The notes: generated by a model not told the origin, from the sequence alone. 22,381 nt of DNA from JBPOIS01 sp052034295 (GCA_052034295.1 JBPOIS010000201.1:1-22381); one strand, 5' to 3'. Shown: positions 1 to 8,581, numbered from the stretch's first letter. Program-made: numbers and translations.

Positions 1-56
1 TGCAGCGCGGGCAGGTCTGGACAAAACACCCGCGCCAGCGGGGCAGCTTCGCTCAT
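1..56 (-). CDS. Start of an unidentified protein (partial, runs off the left edge)
   Basis: Only the first 18 codons are present, beginning MSEAAPLARVFCPDLPAL, so the function cannot be read. The start is supported by an AAAGGA-type ribosome binding site about 8 bases upstream of the ATG at 56. The gene follows the roxA-family gene after 26 bp on the same strand and has no terminator before it, so it is probably co-transcribed with that gene. No product is proposed. Confidence 0.6.
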   Translation of the reverse strand, partial: MSEAAPLARVFCPDLPAL

Positions 57-82
57 GGCAGCATCCTTTTGGTTGGGTTCAA

Positions 83-1249
83 TCAATCCTCGGCCAGATC
101 CAGCAACAGCAGGCCGCGTTCCAGCCAGTCTGACACCGTGGCCGCATCCAGCACCGCCAGCTCGGCGGCGCTCAGGATCTCACCATTGGCGAGGGCCTGT
201 AACACGTCACGGTGTTCGGGCTGTACCGGCAGACGTTCGCCATTGAGCCAGAATTCGCCGGATTCAGTGTACAGCAGTCGTACCGCAGGATCACGCAGGC
301 CCTGCACCCCATCGGCCAGCGCCGCTGCCCATTCTGCTGCATCCAGCGGGTCGTGGCTGGACTGGGTGTCGGGAAAATTGCTCTCCGACAGCAGCGCCAT
401 GGTGGCCTGATTCAGCCAGTGGGGATCTTCCAGCAGGGTACGCAACTGGCTGGACAGCGCCTCCAAATCGGTCTGTGGCACCAGCGCGGTCTGCTGCACC
501 GGCTGGGTGCGCTGTTCGCGCAGCGGAATCTGCGTGGCGGGCTCGGCGAGCACTTCATCGACCAGCCGCTCCAGCAGCTGGCGGGCGCTGGGCATGCGAA
601 ACCCAAACGACGCAGTCAGGCAGTCGTTTTCAGCCACCCCAAAATGCGACAGCCCCGGCGGCACATACAGCAAATCGCCCGGCTGGACAATTTCATCAAA
701 AAACACCTCACCCAGGTCGGTCAGCAGGCGCAGTGGCTGATCCGGCAGCAATGGCGTGTCTGCCGTGCACCATTTGCCCAGTTGCCAGCGCCGTGCCCCA
801 TGGGCCTGCACCAGAAACACATCGTACCAGTCAAAGTGCTGCCCCACCGAGCCCCCCCTGGGGGCATACGAGATCATCACATCATCACGGCGCCACTGCG
901 GCAAAAAATCCAGCTGCTGCCACAGCTGCGACAGCTCCAGCGACCAGTGATCCACCGCCTGCACCAGCAGGGTGTAGCGCGGCGGGAGTTTTTTGAAATC
1001 CTTCGCGGTCAACGGCGAGTGGCGCACCTGCCAGCGTCCGGTCCGGCCACTGGAACCGTCCCCCTCGATGAGCAGGCGGGCCGTCACCCCCTCCTGAACG
1101 GCCAGCTCGCGCAGGTCAGCCGGCTCAAACAGCCCGGCCAGCGCCGGCAGGGCATTGCGCACCAGCAGCGGTTTTTTTTGCCAGTAATCCTGCAGGAACT
1201 GCTCGGCGGTCAGCCCGCCCAGAATGGACAGGGGCACAGCGTGGGACAT
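83..1249 (-). CDS. roxA: JmjC-type ribosomal oxygenase, RoxA/YcfD family (50S protein L16 arginine hydroxylase)
   Basis: Fe(II)/2-oxoglutarate-dependent oxygenase. The E. coli member hydroxylates an arginine of ribosomal protein L16. The JmjC core is clear: counting from the upstream Met at 1261, the HxD iron ligands are H142 and D144 (in GQHFDWYDVF) and the distal His is H206 (PPGLSHFG). The C-terminal third fits the winged-helix dimer region of the family. Two in-frame ATGs are possible, at 1261 (392 aa) and 1249 (388 aa). I chose 1249 because it has a purine-rich GGATGAG upstream and begins MSHAVPLSILGGL, close to where relatives start. E. coli YcfD is about 373 aa. The frame stays open to 1525, but that part is antisense to the neighbouring gene and crosses a terminator, so it is not coding. 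A weak promoter may lie at about 1283-1306. Confidence 0.9.
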   Translation of the reverse strand: MSHAVPLSILGGLTAEQFLQDYWQKKPLLVRNALPALAGLFEPADLRELAVQEGVTARLLIEGDGSSGRTGRWQVRHSPLTAKDFKKLPPRYTLLVQAVDHWSLELSQLWQQLDFLPQWRRDDVMISYAPRGGSVGQHFDWYDVFLVQAHGARRWQLGKWCTADTPLLPDQPLRLLTDLGEVFFDEIVQPGDLLYVPPGLSHFGVAENDCLTASFGFRMPSARQLLERLVDEVLAEPATQIPLREQRTQPVQQTALVPQTDLEALSSQLRTLLEDPHWLNQATMALLSESNFPDTQSSHDPLDAAEWAAALADGVQGLRDPAVRLLYTESGEFWLNGERLPVQPEHRDVLQALANGEILSAAELAVLDAATVSDWLERGLLLLDLAED

Positions 1250-1304
1250 GGGGGTTCTCATCCAGATCTCGGGGATGCCGGTATTGTCAGCCAATTGCCC
1301 CCGC

Positions 1305-1336
1305 AAAAACAAACACCCCGGTACAGGACCGGGGTG
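1305..1336 (-). terminator. Rho-independent terminator of the YjdF-like gene
   Basis: A perfect 9-bp stem (CACCCCGGT with ACCGGGGTG) and a 5-base loop, followed on the minus strand by TTTGTTTTT. It lies 20 bp past the stop of the YjdF-like gene, so roxA downstream probably needs its own promoter or read-through. Confidence 0.85.
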
Positions 1337-1356
1337 CACAGGACCCATGCCGGCGC

Positions 1357-2037
1357 TCAGGGCGACAGCGGGGTGTGGCGGCTGGGCAGCAGGCGGCCCA
1401 CGATCCAGGCGATGAGGCCGCCCAGGAAGGCCAGCGCCATGTCCTTGTGGGCATCCCAGACATCGCCCTGCTGGCCATTGTACTGCTCGGCCTTCTCGGG
1501 GGACATACCGATGGCAATCCACCACTCGATCAGCTCATAAATCGTGCTGGAGGCCAGGATCCACTGCAGCACCAGCAGCGCCACCCGGCCCCGGTTCACC
1601 TGCGGAAACCAGCTGGAAAACACATCCAGGAACAGTTTGTACAGCAGCAGGCCATAGCAGAAATGCACCAGCCGGTCGTACATGTTGCGCTTCCAGCCGA
1701 AGTGGTCGTTCAGGTCCCAGTTCAGCAGCGCCTTGCTCCAGTCGTTGTAGGGCACGTTGCTGTACAGGTAGTGGGCACCGAGGATATGCACCAGCATGAA
1801 CAGACTGCCCAGCGCAAAGCCTGCGGGGCTGATTTTGCCGTCCCGGGCCAGCCACACCATGGCCCCCACACCCACCAGCGTGCTGGCCTGATGCATCAGG
1901 TAACTGGGAAAGTCCAGCGGGTGAATGCTGGCCAGTGCACAGGCCAGCGCCATCACCGCCAGCCAGAACCCATGAAATCGGCCCAGGCGGGGAAAAGGAT
2001 GGCTGGGGTCAACAAACTGGGTGGAATAAAACGACAT
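1357..2037 (-). CDS. YjdF-like (DUF2238) integral membrane protein
   Basis: A 226-aa protein with several hydrophobic segments (about residues 20-36, 43-60, 68-88, 125-142 and 150-170). It carries the family's typical stretches NVPYNDWSK, KRNMYDRLVHF and YELIEWW, and ends in a helix with a polar DAHKDMALAFLGG segment. The length is close to E. coli YjdF (about 209 aa). The biochemical role of the family is not established. I placed the start at the ATG at 2037 (MSFYSTQF), with a weak AGGG upstream, rather than the ATG at 2064, which has no ribosome binding site and adds nine unlikely residues. The gene sits between its own terminator and that of purB, so it is probably transcribed alone. Confidence 0.75.
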   Translation of the reverse strand: MSFYSTQFVDPSHPFPRLGRFHGFWLAVMALACALASIHPLDFPSYLMHQASTLVGVGAMVWLARDGKISPAGFALGSLFMLVHILGAHYLYSNVPYNDWSKALLNWDLNDHFGWKRNMYDRLVHFCYGLLLYKLFLDVFSSWFPQVNRGRVALLVLQWILASSTIYELIEWWIAIGMSPEKAEQYNGQQGDVWDAHKDMALAFLGGLIAWIVGRLLPSRHTPLSP

Positions 2038-2124
2038 GCTGCTACCCTGTGGAACAATGCACAAAATTACAGCACAGTTTCCGGGTGCGAATGAGGGGAT
2101 TTTGGTTGCTGTGCGGCAGTTGGC

Positions 2125-2156
2125 AAAAAAAACCGCCCTCCGGTTCAGGAGGGCGG
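2125..2156 (-). terminator. Rho-independent terminator of purB
   Basis: A perfect 9-bp stem (CCGCCCTCC with GGAGGGCGG) with a 6-base loop, followed on the minus strand by eight T residues. It lies 23 bp past the purB stop and ends the nudJ-mnmA-hflD-purB unit. Confidence 0.95.
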
Positions 2157-2179
2157 GTGCAGGCGCCCGCTGGACCGCG

Positions 2180-3577
2180 TCAGCGACGGGTCAGGGCCGC
2201 CAGATGGGTCGGCAGCGCACGGGCCTGTTCGGCGGCGTTGCCGGTGTAGGTGGCCGGGGTCAGTGCACGCAGGCGGGCGCGGTCGGCCTCCGGCACGGCA
2301 TCCAGCTCACCGCCGTCAATGAAGTCCACCATCATCTGCCGGGTCATGGCCTGACCGCGGGTGAGTTTTTTCAGTTTTTCATAGGGCTGCTCGACCGCAT
2401 AGCGGCGCATCACCGTCTGGATCGGCTCGGCCAGCACTTCCTGCGCGGCGTTCAGGTCTTCATTCAGGCGGTCGGCGTTCAGCTCCAGCTTGCCGATGCC
2501 CTTCAGGGCGGCTTCATAGGCAATCAGGCTCTGCGCCAGCCCCACACCCATGTTGCGCAGCACGGTGGAGTCCGTCAGGTCGCGCTGCCAGCGGGACACG
2601 GGGAGTTTTTCGCCCAGATGGGCCAGCACGGCATTGGCCAGTCCCAGGTTGCCTTCGGAGTTTTCAAAATCAATCGGGTTGACCTTGTGCGGCATGGTCG
2701 AGGAACCGACTTCGCCATCCTTGAGTTTTTGTTTGAAATACCCCAGCGAAATGTAGCCCCACACATCACGGTTGAAATCAATCAGGATGGTGTTGAAGCG
2801 TTTGATCGCATCAAACAGCTCGGCCATGTAATCATGGGGTTCGATCTGGGTGGTGTAGGGGTTGAAGGTCAGGCCAAGGCTTTGTACAAAGGCTTGTGAA
2901 TGCGCAGGCCAGTCCAGCCCGGGATAGGCGGACAGGTGGGCGTTGTAGTTGCCCACCGCACCGTTGATCTTGCCCAGCAGCTCGACTTCACGGACCTGCT
3001 TCACCTGACGGGCCAGCCGGTAGGCGACGTTGGCCATTTCCTTGCCCAGCGTGGTGGGGCTGGCAGTCTGGCCGTGGGTGCGCGACAGCATCGGCTGGTC
3101 GGCATGGCGTGTGGCCAGTGCGGCAATCGCATCCACCAGTTGCTGCATGGACGCCAGCAGGACGCTGCGGCCCTTGTGCAGCATCAGTGCGTGCGACAGG
3201 TTGTTGATGTCTTCGGAGGTGCAGGCAAAGTGGATGAATTCCCCGGCTTTGGCCAGCTCGGGCAGGTGGGCGGTTTTTTCCTTGAGAAAGTATTCGACCG
3301 CTTTGACATCATGGTTGGTGGTGGCTTCGATGGCCTTGATGCGCTCGGCATCCTCGAGGCTGAACCCGGCCATGATCTGCTCCAGCGCGGCCACCGTGTC
3401 GGCTGAAAACGGCGGCAGCTCGGCGATGCCCTCATGGCTGGCCAGGGCGATCAGCCAGCGCAGCTCGACTTCCACCCGCGCCGCCATCAGGCCAAATTCG
3501 GACAGGTGGGGGCGCAGCGCGTCGCATTTGCTGGCGTAGCGGCCATCCAGCGGGGAAAGGGCAGTCAGTGTGTTCAT
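2180..3577 (-). CDS. purB: Adenylosuccinate lyase
   Basis: Catalyses two steps of purine synthesis in the cytoplasm: SAICAR to AICAR plus fumarate, and adenylosuccinate to AMP plus fumarate. It is 465 aa against 456 in E. coli. The fumarase/aspartase superfamily signature SSTMPHKVNP lies at residues 292-301, including the mobile-loop catalytic serine. The general acid/base histidine is H168 in RTHGQ. TTNHD (87-91) and TSEDINN (120-126) are also conserved. The ATG at 3577 has a GAGGAA ribosome binding site 7 bases upstream. The gene follows hflD after 43 bp, matching the E. coli order nudJ-mnmA-hflD-purB, and is closed by a strong terminator. Confidence 0.98.
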   Translation of the reverse strand: MNTLTALSPLDGRYASKCDALRPHLSEFGLMAARVEVELRWLIALASHEGIAELPPFSADTVAALEQIMAGFSLEDAERIKAIEATTNHDVKAVEYFLKEKTAHLPELAKAGEFIHFACTSEDINNLSHALMLHKGRSVLLASMQQLVDAIAALATRHADQPMLSRTHGQTASPTTLGKEMANVAYRLARQVKQVREVELLGKINGAVGNYNAHLSAYPGLDWPAHSQAFVQSLGLTFNPYTTQIEPHDYMAELFDAIKRFNTILIDFNRDVWGYISLGYFKQKLKDGEVGSSTMPHKVNPIDFENSEGNLGLANAVLAHLGEKLPVSRWQRDLTDSTVLRNMGVGLAQSLIAYEAALKGIGKLELNADRLNEDLNAAQEVLAEPIQTVMRRYAVEQPYEKLKKLTRGQAMTRQMMVDFIDGGELDAVPEADRARLRALTPATYTGNAAEQARALPTHLAALTRR

Positions 3578-3620
3578 GGAAGTTCCTCAAAAAAACCAGC
3601 AAACCAGCGTCACCGCAGGG

Positions 3621-4370
3621 TCAACGCAATAAAGAATCCGTGTAAAAATGCTTCAGGGCCAACTGGCGGAGCTGGTCGAGCAGGGCGCGGCGCTGCAGGA
3701 GCAACTGCATCCAGCTGCCCTCGGCCTGCCGCCAGGCTGCGGCAGCCAGCAGACCCGACCACAGGCAGGCCCTCAACCGGTCGGCCTGAATGGGCTGGCT
3801 CATGTGCATGGCCTGCCCCCGGATCAGGATGCGGGGTTTCTGGTGCTGCGTGGCACTCAGATACAGACCCGCCAGCCCAGCCAGCACTGCCGCATGGTTC
3901 AGGTCTCCCGCAAAAAACGCCACCCGCTGTTCCAGCACCTGTTGCTGTTTGAGCAGTGCCGCCAGACGGTCCTGGGCCGGGCGCGATTTGCCGGGCCGCA
4001 ACCGCCGGGACTGGCGCAGCAGCCGCTGCACATGGCCCTGTACCTCGCGGCGTGCTGCCATGGAGGGCCGACCATGCGGCATTGTGGGGGGGGTCAGCAA
4101 CCGCTCCAGCGTCTGCAACCCCAGCCGCCAGTGCAGCCATTGGGCCGGCTGGGCCTCCAGATCGGCCAGCCAGACGGGTACAGCCGGGTCCTGCGCCCAG
4201 TCACGACTCAGACCCAGCTGCAGACTGGCCTGCAGGGCATCAGCATAATGCTGCTGCACCCGCGCTTCACCCTGCGTGGCCAGCACATGCACCAGCTGGG
4301 CCGCCTGACACACCGCCGCCAGCGCCAGCAGGCGCTGTTGGGACCGCAGGGCACTGGTATGCTGCGGCAT
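3621..4370 (-). CDS. hflD: HflD-family protein (lysogenization regulator)
   Basis: A 249-aa mostly helical protein. In E. coli, HflD is a peripheral inner-membrane protein that affects phage lambda CII stability; its general cellular role is unclear. Identification rests on the N-terminal pattern LALAAVCQAAQLVHVLA, on C-terminal conserved stretches such as IRAxLWSGLLAAAAWRQ, and on its position between mnmA and purB. It is longer than the E. coli protein (213 aa), with extra basic sequence around residues 105-135 (RREVQGHVQRLLRQSRR). The ATG at 4370 lies 3 bp after the mnmA stop and has no good ribosome binding site, so translational coupling to mnmA is likely. Confidence 0.88.
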   Translation of the reverse strand: MPQHTSALRSQQRLLALAAVCQAAQLVHVLATQGEARVQQHYADALQASLQLGLSRDWAQDPAVPVWLADLEAQPAQWLHWRLGLQTLERLLTPPTMPHGRPSMAARREVQGHVQRLLRQSRRLRPGKSRPAQDRLAALLKQQQVLEQRVAFFAGDLNHAAVLAGLAGLYLSATQHQKPRILIRGQAMHMSQPIQADRLRACLWSGLLAAAAWRQAEGSWMQLLLQRRALLDQLRQLALKHFYTDSLLR

Positions 4371-4373
4371 GGT

Positions 4374-5516
4374 TCAGGCCATGGCCATCCAGCCGGGCTG
4401 CGGCTGGTCAGTTGCGGCAATCACCGCCCCCCCGAGGCATTCTGCACCCTGATACAGCACCAGCGACTGGCCGGGGGTGACGGCCCGCTGCGGCTGGTCA
4501 AACACCACTCGCACGGCACCATCCGCCCCGTGTGCAGACACGGTGCAGGACTGATCAGGCTGGCGGTAGCGGGTTTTGGCGGTGCAGCGCAGGCCTTCGG
4601 GCTGGCGGAGTGCTGCCGGGGCATCGCCCATCACCCAGTCCACAGGACCGGTGTGCAGTTGCTGACTGTGCAGCAGGCTGTGGTCATGGCCCTGACCCAC
4701 CACCAGACGGTTGTGGCGCAGGTCCTTGGCCAGCACAAACCAGGCCCCTTCCGCCTGTCCACGCAGGCCACCGATGCCCAGTCCGCCGCGCTGGCCCAGC
4801 GTATAGTACATCAGGCCATCATGCTGGCCGATGCACTGGCCCTCCGCAGTCCAGATCTCGCCCGGCTGTGCGGGCAGATACTGCTGCAAAAAATCCCGGA
4901 AGCGGCGTTCCCCAATGAAACAAATCCCGGTGGAGTCTTTTTTGCTGGCCGTGGCCAGCCCCAGCGCTGCGGCCCTGGCACGCACCTGCGGCTTGGTCAG
5001 TTCACCGACCGGAAACAGGGTTCTGGCCAGCTTGTCACCGCCCACGGCGTGCAAAAAATAGCTCTGGTCCTTGTTGGCATCCAGCCCGCGCAGCAGCGGT
5101 GCCCGGCCCTGCACGGCCTCACCGCGACGGGCATAGTGTCCGGTGGCGATGAAATCCGCACCCAGGTGCAGCGCATGGTCCAGGAAGGCGCGGAACTTGA
5201 TTTCCTTGTTGCACAGGATGTCCGGATTCGGGGTGCGGCCCTGGCGGTATTCCTGCAAAAAATGCTCAAACACCCGATCCCAGTATTCCATGGCAAAATT
5301 GGCGGTGTGCAGGGCCATGCCGAGCCGGTCACACACCGCCTGCGCATCGGCCAGGTCTTCCTTGGCGGTGCAGTATTCGGTGCCGTCGTCCTCTTCCCAG
5401 TTTTTCATGAACAGGCCTTCGACCTGATGGCCCTGTTCCAGCAGCAGCGCTGCAGAAACCGAGGAATCCACGCCCCCGGACATGCCCACAATCACCCGTG
5501 CCATGGTGTCACTCAC
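4374..5516 (-). CDS. mnmA: tRNA-specific 2-thiouridylase MnmA
   Basis: Thiolates U34 of tRNA-Lys, -Glu and -Gln, using sulfur that comes from IscS through the Tus relay; iscS is in this same window. The PP-loop SGGVDSS is at residues 13-19. The two catalytic cysteines fall at C102 (ILCNKE) and C199 (TGICFIG), the same numbers as in E. coli. Length is 380 aa against 368. The start is taken as GTG at 5516, because the resulting MSDTMARVIVG lines up with the E. coli N-terminus; the ATG at 5504 is the alternative. With the GTG start the gene overlaps the nudJ stop by 8 bp, which implies tight coupling in the operon. Confidence 0.97.
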   Translation of the reverse strand: MSDTMARVIVGMSGGVDSSVSAALLLEQGHQVEGLFMKNWEEDDGTEYCTAKEDLADAQAVCDRLGMALHTANFAMEYWDRVFEHFLQEYRQGRTPNPDILCNKEIKFRAFLDHALHLGADFIATGHYARRGEAVQGRAPLLRGLDANKDQSYFLHAVGGDKLARTLFPVGELTKPQVRARAAALGLATASKKDSTGICFIGERRFRDFLQQYLPAQPGEIWTAEGQCIGQHDGLMYYTLGQRGGLGIGGLRGQAEGAWFVLAKDLRHNRLVVGQGHDHSLLHSQQLHTGPVDWVMGDAPAALRQPEGLRCTAKTRYRQPDQSCTVSAHGADGAVRVVFDQPQRAVTPGQSLVLYQGAECLGGAVIAATDQPQPGWMAMA

Positions 5517-5985
5517 CCTGTCCAGTCACCGGCACAAACGCCGGGTCATACACCACATCCAGTGGAAAACAGCGCCCCGCCAGCGCATCCTCAATGCAGC
5601 GCAGCACCAGCGGCGAACGCGCCTGTCCGGTGGCGCGCAGCTCGTCCAGCGTCAGCCAGCGGGCGGCGATGATGCCCTCATCCAGCGCCCGCTCCGGGTG
5701 GTGCTGCAGGGGGCGGGCCAGATAGGCCATGCGAAAATAGGTGATGTCCGGATGCCGGGGCGGCGTGTAGGTGTACACCCCCAGAAAACCCGTCAGCTCG
5801 ACATCCCAGCCGGTTTCTTCCAGGGTCTCGCGCACCGCTGCCGTGGCCAGGGTTTCGTGGGCTTCGACGTGTCCGGCCGGCTGGTTGAACACCACTTCGC
5901 CCTCCAGACCGGTTTCCTCGACCAGCAAAAAACGGCCCTCGCGCGCCACCAGCGTGGCCACCGTGACATGTGCAGACCAGTTCAT
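5509..5985 (-). CDS. nudJ: NudJ-family Nudix phosphatase
   Basis: A 158-aa Nudix hydrolase. E. coli NudJ (153 aa) hydrolyses HMP-PP, thiamine pyrophosphate and nucleoside di/triphosphates. The Nudix box runs from G38 to about W60 with the pattern GX5EX7REXXEEXG intact (E44, R52, E53, E56, E57, G59). The start at 5985 gives MNWSAHVTVATLV, matching the family's HVTVA beginning. The frame is open for 21 more codons upstream, but that part has no family resemblance. The ribosome binding site is weak (GGGGAAA, 10-12 bases upstream). It is the first gene of the nudJ-mnmA-hflD-purB unit and overlaps mnmA by 8 bp. Confidence 0.93.
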   Translation of the reverse strand: MNWSAHVTVATLVAREGRFLLVEETGLEGEVVFNQPAGHVEAHETLATAAVRETLEETGWDVELTGFLGVYTYTPPRHPDITYFRMAYLARPLQHHPERALDEGIIAARWLTLDELRATGQARSPLVLRCIEDALAGRCFPLDVVYDPAFVPVTGQGE

Positions 5986-6114
5986 GCGCTGTTGTTTCCC
6001 CGTCGTCGTGTGCCAAAAATCCCGGAATGGGCCGTGAATGGGCGCCATGATACGCGATTGTCTGGACCGCGCGGGCGTCTTCCGGCAAAAAATGCCCCCA
6101 GCGCCTGACCGGGG

Positions 6115-6453
6115 TCAGTGCCGCTCGGCGGCATGGTTGATGGTGTAGCGGGGCAGTTCGATCTGCAGATCCTTTTGGCCCACTTCCACCTGACAGGACA
6201 GCCGCGAATCCGGCTCCAGTCCCCAGGCGCGGTCCAGCAGGTCGGCCTCCACGTCGTCCATGTCATCCAGTGAGGCAAAACCCTGACGCACGATGACATG
6301 GCAGGTGGTGCAGGCTGCGGACATGTCACAGGCGTGCTCGATGCACACCCCATGGTCCAGCAGACTCTGGCACAGGTTGGTGCCTTCGGCCACCTCAAAA
6401 CTGGCGCCGTCTGGACAATACTGGGGGTGGGGCAGGACGGTGATCCGGGTCAT
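6115..6453 (-). CDS. fdx: ISC-type [2Fe-2S] ferredoxin
   Basis: A 112-aa adrenodoxin-like ferredoxin that donates electrons during Fe-S cluster assembly on IscU. The four cluster cysteines are C42, C48, C51 and C87, spaced and numbered exactly as in E. coli Fdx (ACDMSAACTTC, then LSCQV). The ATG at 6453 has a GGAGAG ribosome binding site 6 bases upstream. It follows hscA after 45 bp and is the last isc gene. No iscX-like gene follows: the next gene on this strand is nudJ after 129 bp. A short weak hairpin with a nearby T run (about 6082-6116) may terminate the isc transcript, but it is not convincing. Confidence 0.97.
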   Translation of the reverse strand: MTRITVLPHPQYCPDGASFEVAEGTNLCQSLLDHGVCIEHACDMSAACTTCHVIVRQGFASLDDMDDVEADLLDRAWGLEPDSRLSCQVEVGQKDLQIELPRYTINHAAERH

Positions 6454-6498
6454 GAAAAACTCTCCAGGGCAAAAAAACAGCAGGGGCGTGGACCGGGC

Positions 6499-8349
6499 TT
6501 ATTCCCAGTCGCGCACCGATTGCCCCTGCAGGGCCTGACTGATGGCAATGTTCATGCGCTTGGCCGCCAGCGCATTGCTGATGGCCTTGAGCTGCAGCAG
6601 CGCCCGGTCGATGGCCGACTGGTTCTGGCCGGTCAGCTGGGCGCGCAGGTTGGTCATGGCGGCATTGAGCTGCTGGATTTCATGGTGACTGCAGTCGCGC
6701 TGCAGATCGTCCATGGCATCCTCAATGGCCATCAGCTCACGCTCTGCGGCCACCTTGGTCTCGAACAGGCTGCGCAGGCCCTTGTCGGTCTCGGCATGGC
6801 TGAAACTGTCCTGCAGGATGCGCTGCAGGTCGGCCTCGGACAGGCCATAGGACGGGCGGATGTTGATTTCACTGCTGGCCCCGCTGGTGGTTTCCCGGGC
6901 CGACACCGCCAGCAGGCCATCGGCATCAATCCGGAAACTCACCTCAATCCGGGCGGCACCGGCCACCATCGGCGGAATGCCCCGCAGCTCAAACCGGCCC
7001 AGCGAACGGCAGTGCTGCACCAGCTCGCGCTCGCCCTGTACCACATGGATCAGCATGGCGGTCTGGCCATCCTTGTGGGTGGTGAATTCCTGACGCCGCT
7101 CGGCGGGAATCGGGGTGTTGCGCGGCAGGATACGCTCCACCAGTCCGCCGTAGGTTTCCAGACCCAGCGACAGCGGGGTGACATCCAGCAGCACCGCACC
7201 ATCCGGGCGGTTGCCCACCAGCTGATCGGCAGAAATGGCCGCACCCAGTGCCACCGCCTGATCGGGATCAATGCTGCACAGCGGGGTTTTGCCAAAAAAC
7301 GTCGCCACCGCCTGCTGGATGGCGGGTGTACGGGTCGAGCCGCCCACCAGCACCACCGCATCGGCCTCGGCGGGCTTGAGCCGGGCATCACGCATCACCC
7401 GGCGGCACACGGTCATGCAGCGGGCAATCACCGGCTCGATCAGCTGATTCAGGGTGTCGCGGGTCAGCTCAAAGGCCTGGCCATGCCACTGGCCCACGGC
7501 TGTGGACTGGGTGGACAGGTCTTCCTTGAGGCGGCGCGACAGTTGCATCAGCAATTGCTGCTCAGCGGGGTCGAGCTGGCTTTGTTCGACTTTTTGCAGG
7601 ACCCACTGGCCCACCAGCCGGTCCATGTCATCGCCACCCAGCGCGGTGTGGCCGCCCGTGGCCAGCACTTCATACACCCCACGGCTCAGCCGCAGCACCG
7701 ACACATCAAAGGTCCCGCCACCCAGATCAAACACCACTTGGATCTGGTCGCCACTGTCGGCCTGACGGTCCAGACCGTAGGCCATGGCCGCCGCCGTGGG
7801 TTCATTGAGCAGGCGCAACACCTTCAGGCCCGCCAGCTGCGCCGCATCGCGGGTGGCCTGGCGCTGGGCTTCATCAAAATACGCCGGCACCGTGATCACC
7901 GCACCGGTGATGTCCTGCCCCCCCAGCGCCTGCTCGGCCTGCTGGCGCAGGTGGCGCAGCAGGTCTGCCGAGATCTCCACCGGGGTCTTGCGGCCCTGTG
8001 CGGTGAGAAACGCGGGCATTTCATCGGTCTGGCCCACCAGCTGGTAAGGATGCTCAAAACGGATGTCCTGCAGGGACCGCCCCATGAAGCGCTTGACCGA
8101 GCTGATGGTGTTGACCGGGTCATCCATGGCCTGCAGGCGGGCCTGCTGGCCAAGCCGGGTGATTTGGGCCCCATAAGCCACCACGGAAGGCAGCAGCACG
8201 GACTCTCCATCAACCGGCAGCACCACCGGACGGCCAGAGCGCACTGTCGCCACCAGCGAATGCGTGGTGCCCAGATCAATGCCAATGGCCAGACGGTGCT
8301 GGTGGGGTGCCGTGGAAAGGCCGGGCTCGGCAATCTGCAGCAGGGCCAT
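6499..8349 (-). CDS. hscA: Hsp70-class chaperone HscA
   Basis: A specialised Hsp70 that, with HscB, drives cluster release from IscU by binding its LPPVK motif (present in this IscU). The start at 8349 (MALLQIAEPG) has a strong AAGGAGAG about 8 bases upstream and gives 616 aa, the same length as E. coli HscA. Hsp70 nucleotide-binding signatures are at residues 23-31 (GIDLGTTHS), 206-219 (VFDLGGGTFDVSVL) and around 345 (VVLVGGSTRTP). The substrate-binding domain follows after about residue 385. An open extension of 20 codons upstream lacks family similarity. Unlike in E. coli, where hscB and hscA are nearly adjacent, 232 bp separate it from hscB. Confidence 0.97.
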   Translation of the reverse strand: MALLQIAEPGLSTAPHQHRLAIGIDLGTTHSLVATVRSGRPVVLPVDGESVLLPSVVAYGAQITRLGQQARLQAMDDPVNTISSVKRFMGRSLQDIRFEHPYQLVGQTDEMPAFLTAQGRKTPVEISADLLRHLRQQAEQALGGQDITGAVITVPAYFDEAQRQATRDAAQLAGLKVLRLLNEPTAAAMAYGLDRQADSGDQIQVVFDLGGGTFDVSVLRLSRGVYEVLATGGHTALGGDDMDRLVGQWVLQKVEQSQLDPAEQQLLMQLSRRLKEDLSTQSTAVGQWHGQAFELTRDTLNQLIEPVIARCMTVCRRVMRDARLKPAEADAVVLVGGSTRTPAIQQAVATFFGKTPLCSIDPDQAVALGAAISADQLVGNRPDGAVLLDVTPLSLGLETYGGLVERILPRNTPIPAERRQEFTTHKDGQTAMLIHVVQGERELVQHCRSLGRFELRGIPPMVAGAARIEVSFRIDADGLLAVSARETTSGASSEINIRPSYGLSEADLQRILQDSFSHAETDKGLRSLFETKVAAERELMAIEDAMDDLQRDCSHHEIQQLNAAMTNLRAQLTGQNQSAIDRALLQLKAISNALAAKRMNIAISQALQGQSVRDWE

Positions 8350-8507
8350 GTGTAACTCTCCTTGACCGGTGCGGTGCAGGGCACAGAAAGCCCGACAGCC
8401 AGCCGGCAAAATGGCGATTCAGGCCGCCAGGCGTTTTCCCGGACTGGCCCCGCGACAGGACGCCTGTACGGGGTGGGGAAGGCTGGCGCTGGCGCGCATT
8501 CTAATGG

Positions 8508-8547
8508 AAAAACACCGCTTCAGCGCGACGGGCTGCGGCGCGCGGTG
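8508..8547 (-). terminator. Possible attenuator/terminator hairpin between hscB and hscA
   Basis: On the minus strand the arm CACCGCGCGC (8547-8538) can pair with GCGC (8526-8523) and, after a 4-base TGAA bulge, with GCGGTG (8518-8513). Five T residues follow directly. The bulge and the 11-base loop make it a weak intrinsic terminator. A TAGAAT, which is one base from the -10 consensus, starts just downstream (8503-8498) but has no good -35 partner. A second imperfect hairpin with CCGGG/CCCGG arms lies at 8557-8580. Whether either acts is unknown. Confidence 0.35.
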
Positions 8548-8581
8548 CAATTTTGTCCGGGCACCCTGCGGGACACCCGGC

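Noticed and set aside
1250..1525. 88-codon N-terminal extension of the RoxA-family protein
   Set aside because: It lies antisense to the YjdF-like gene and over its terminator, and has no similarity to the family.
6055..6114. TATCAT box and small hairpin between fdx and nudJ as promoter or terminator
   Set aside because: No matching -35 at the right spacing, and the hairpin has a 5-bp stem separated from the T run by about 12 bases.
3648..8355. Two very long plus-strand frames (674 and 685 codons) opposite hflD-mnmA and hscA
   Set aside because: Both lie fully opposite recognised genes with intact catalytic motifs, and their translations are low-complexity (Gln/His/Gly-rich).
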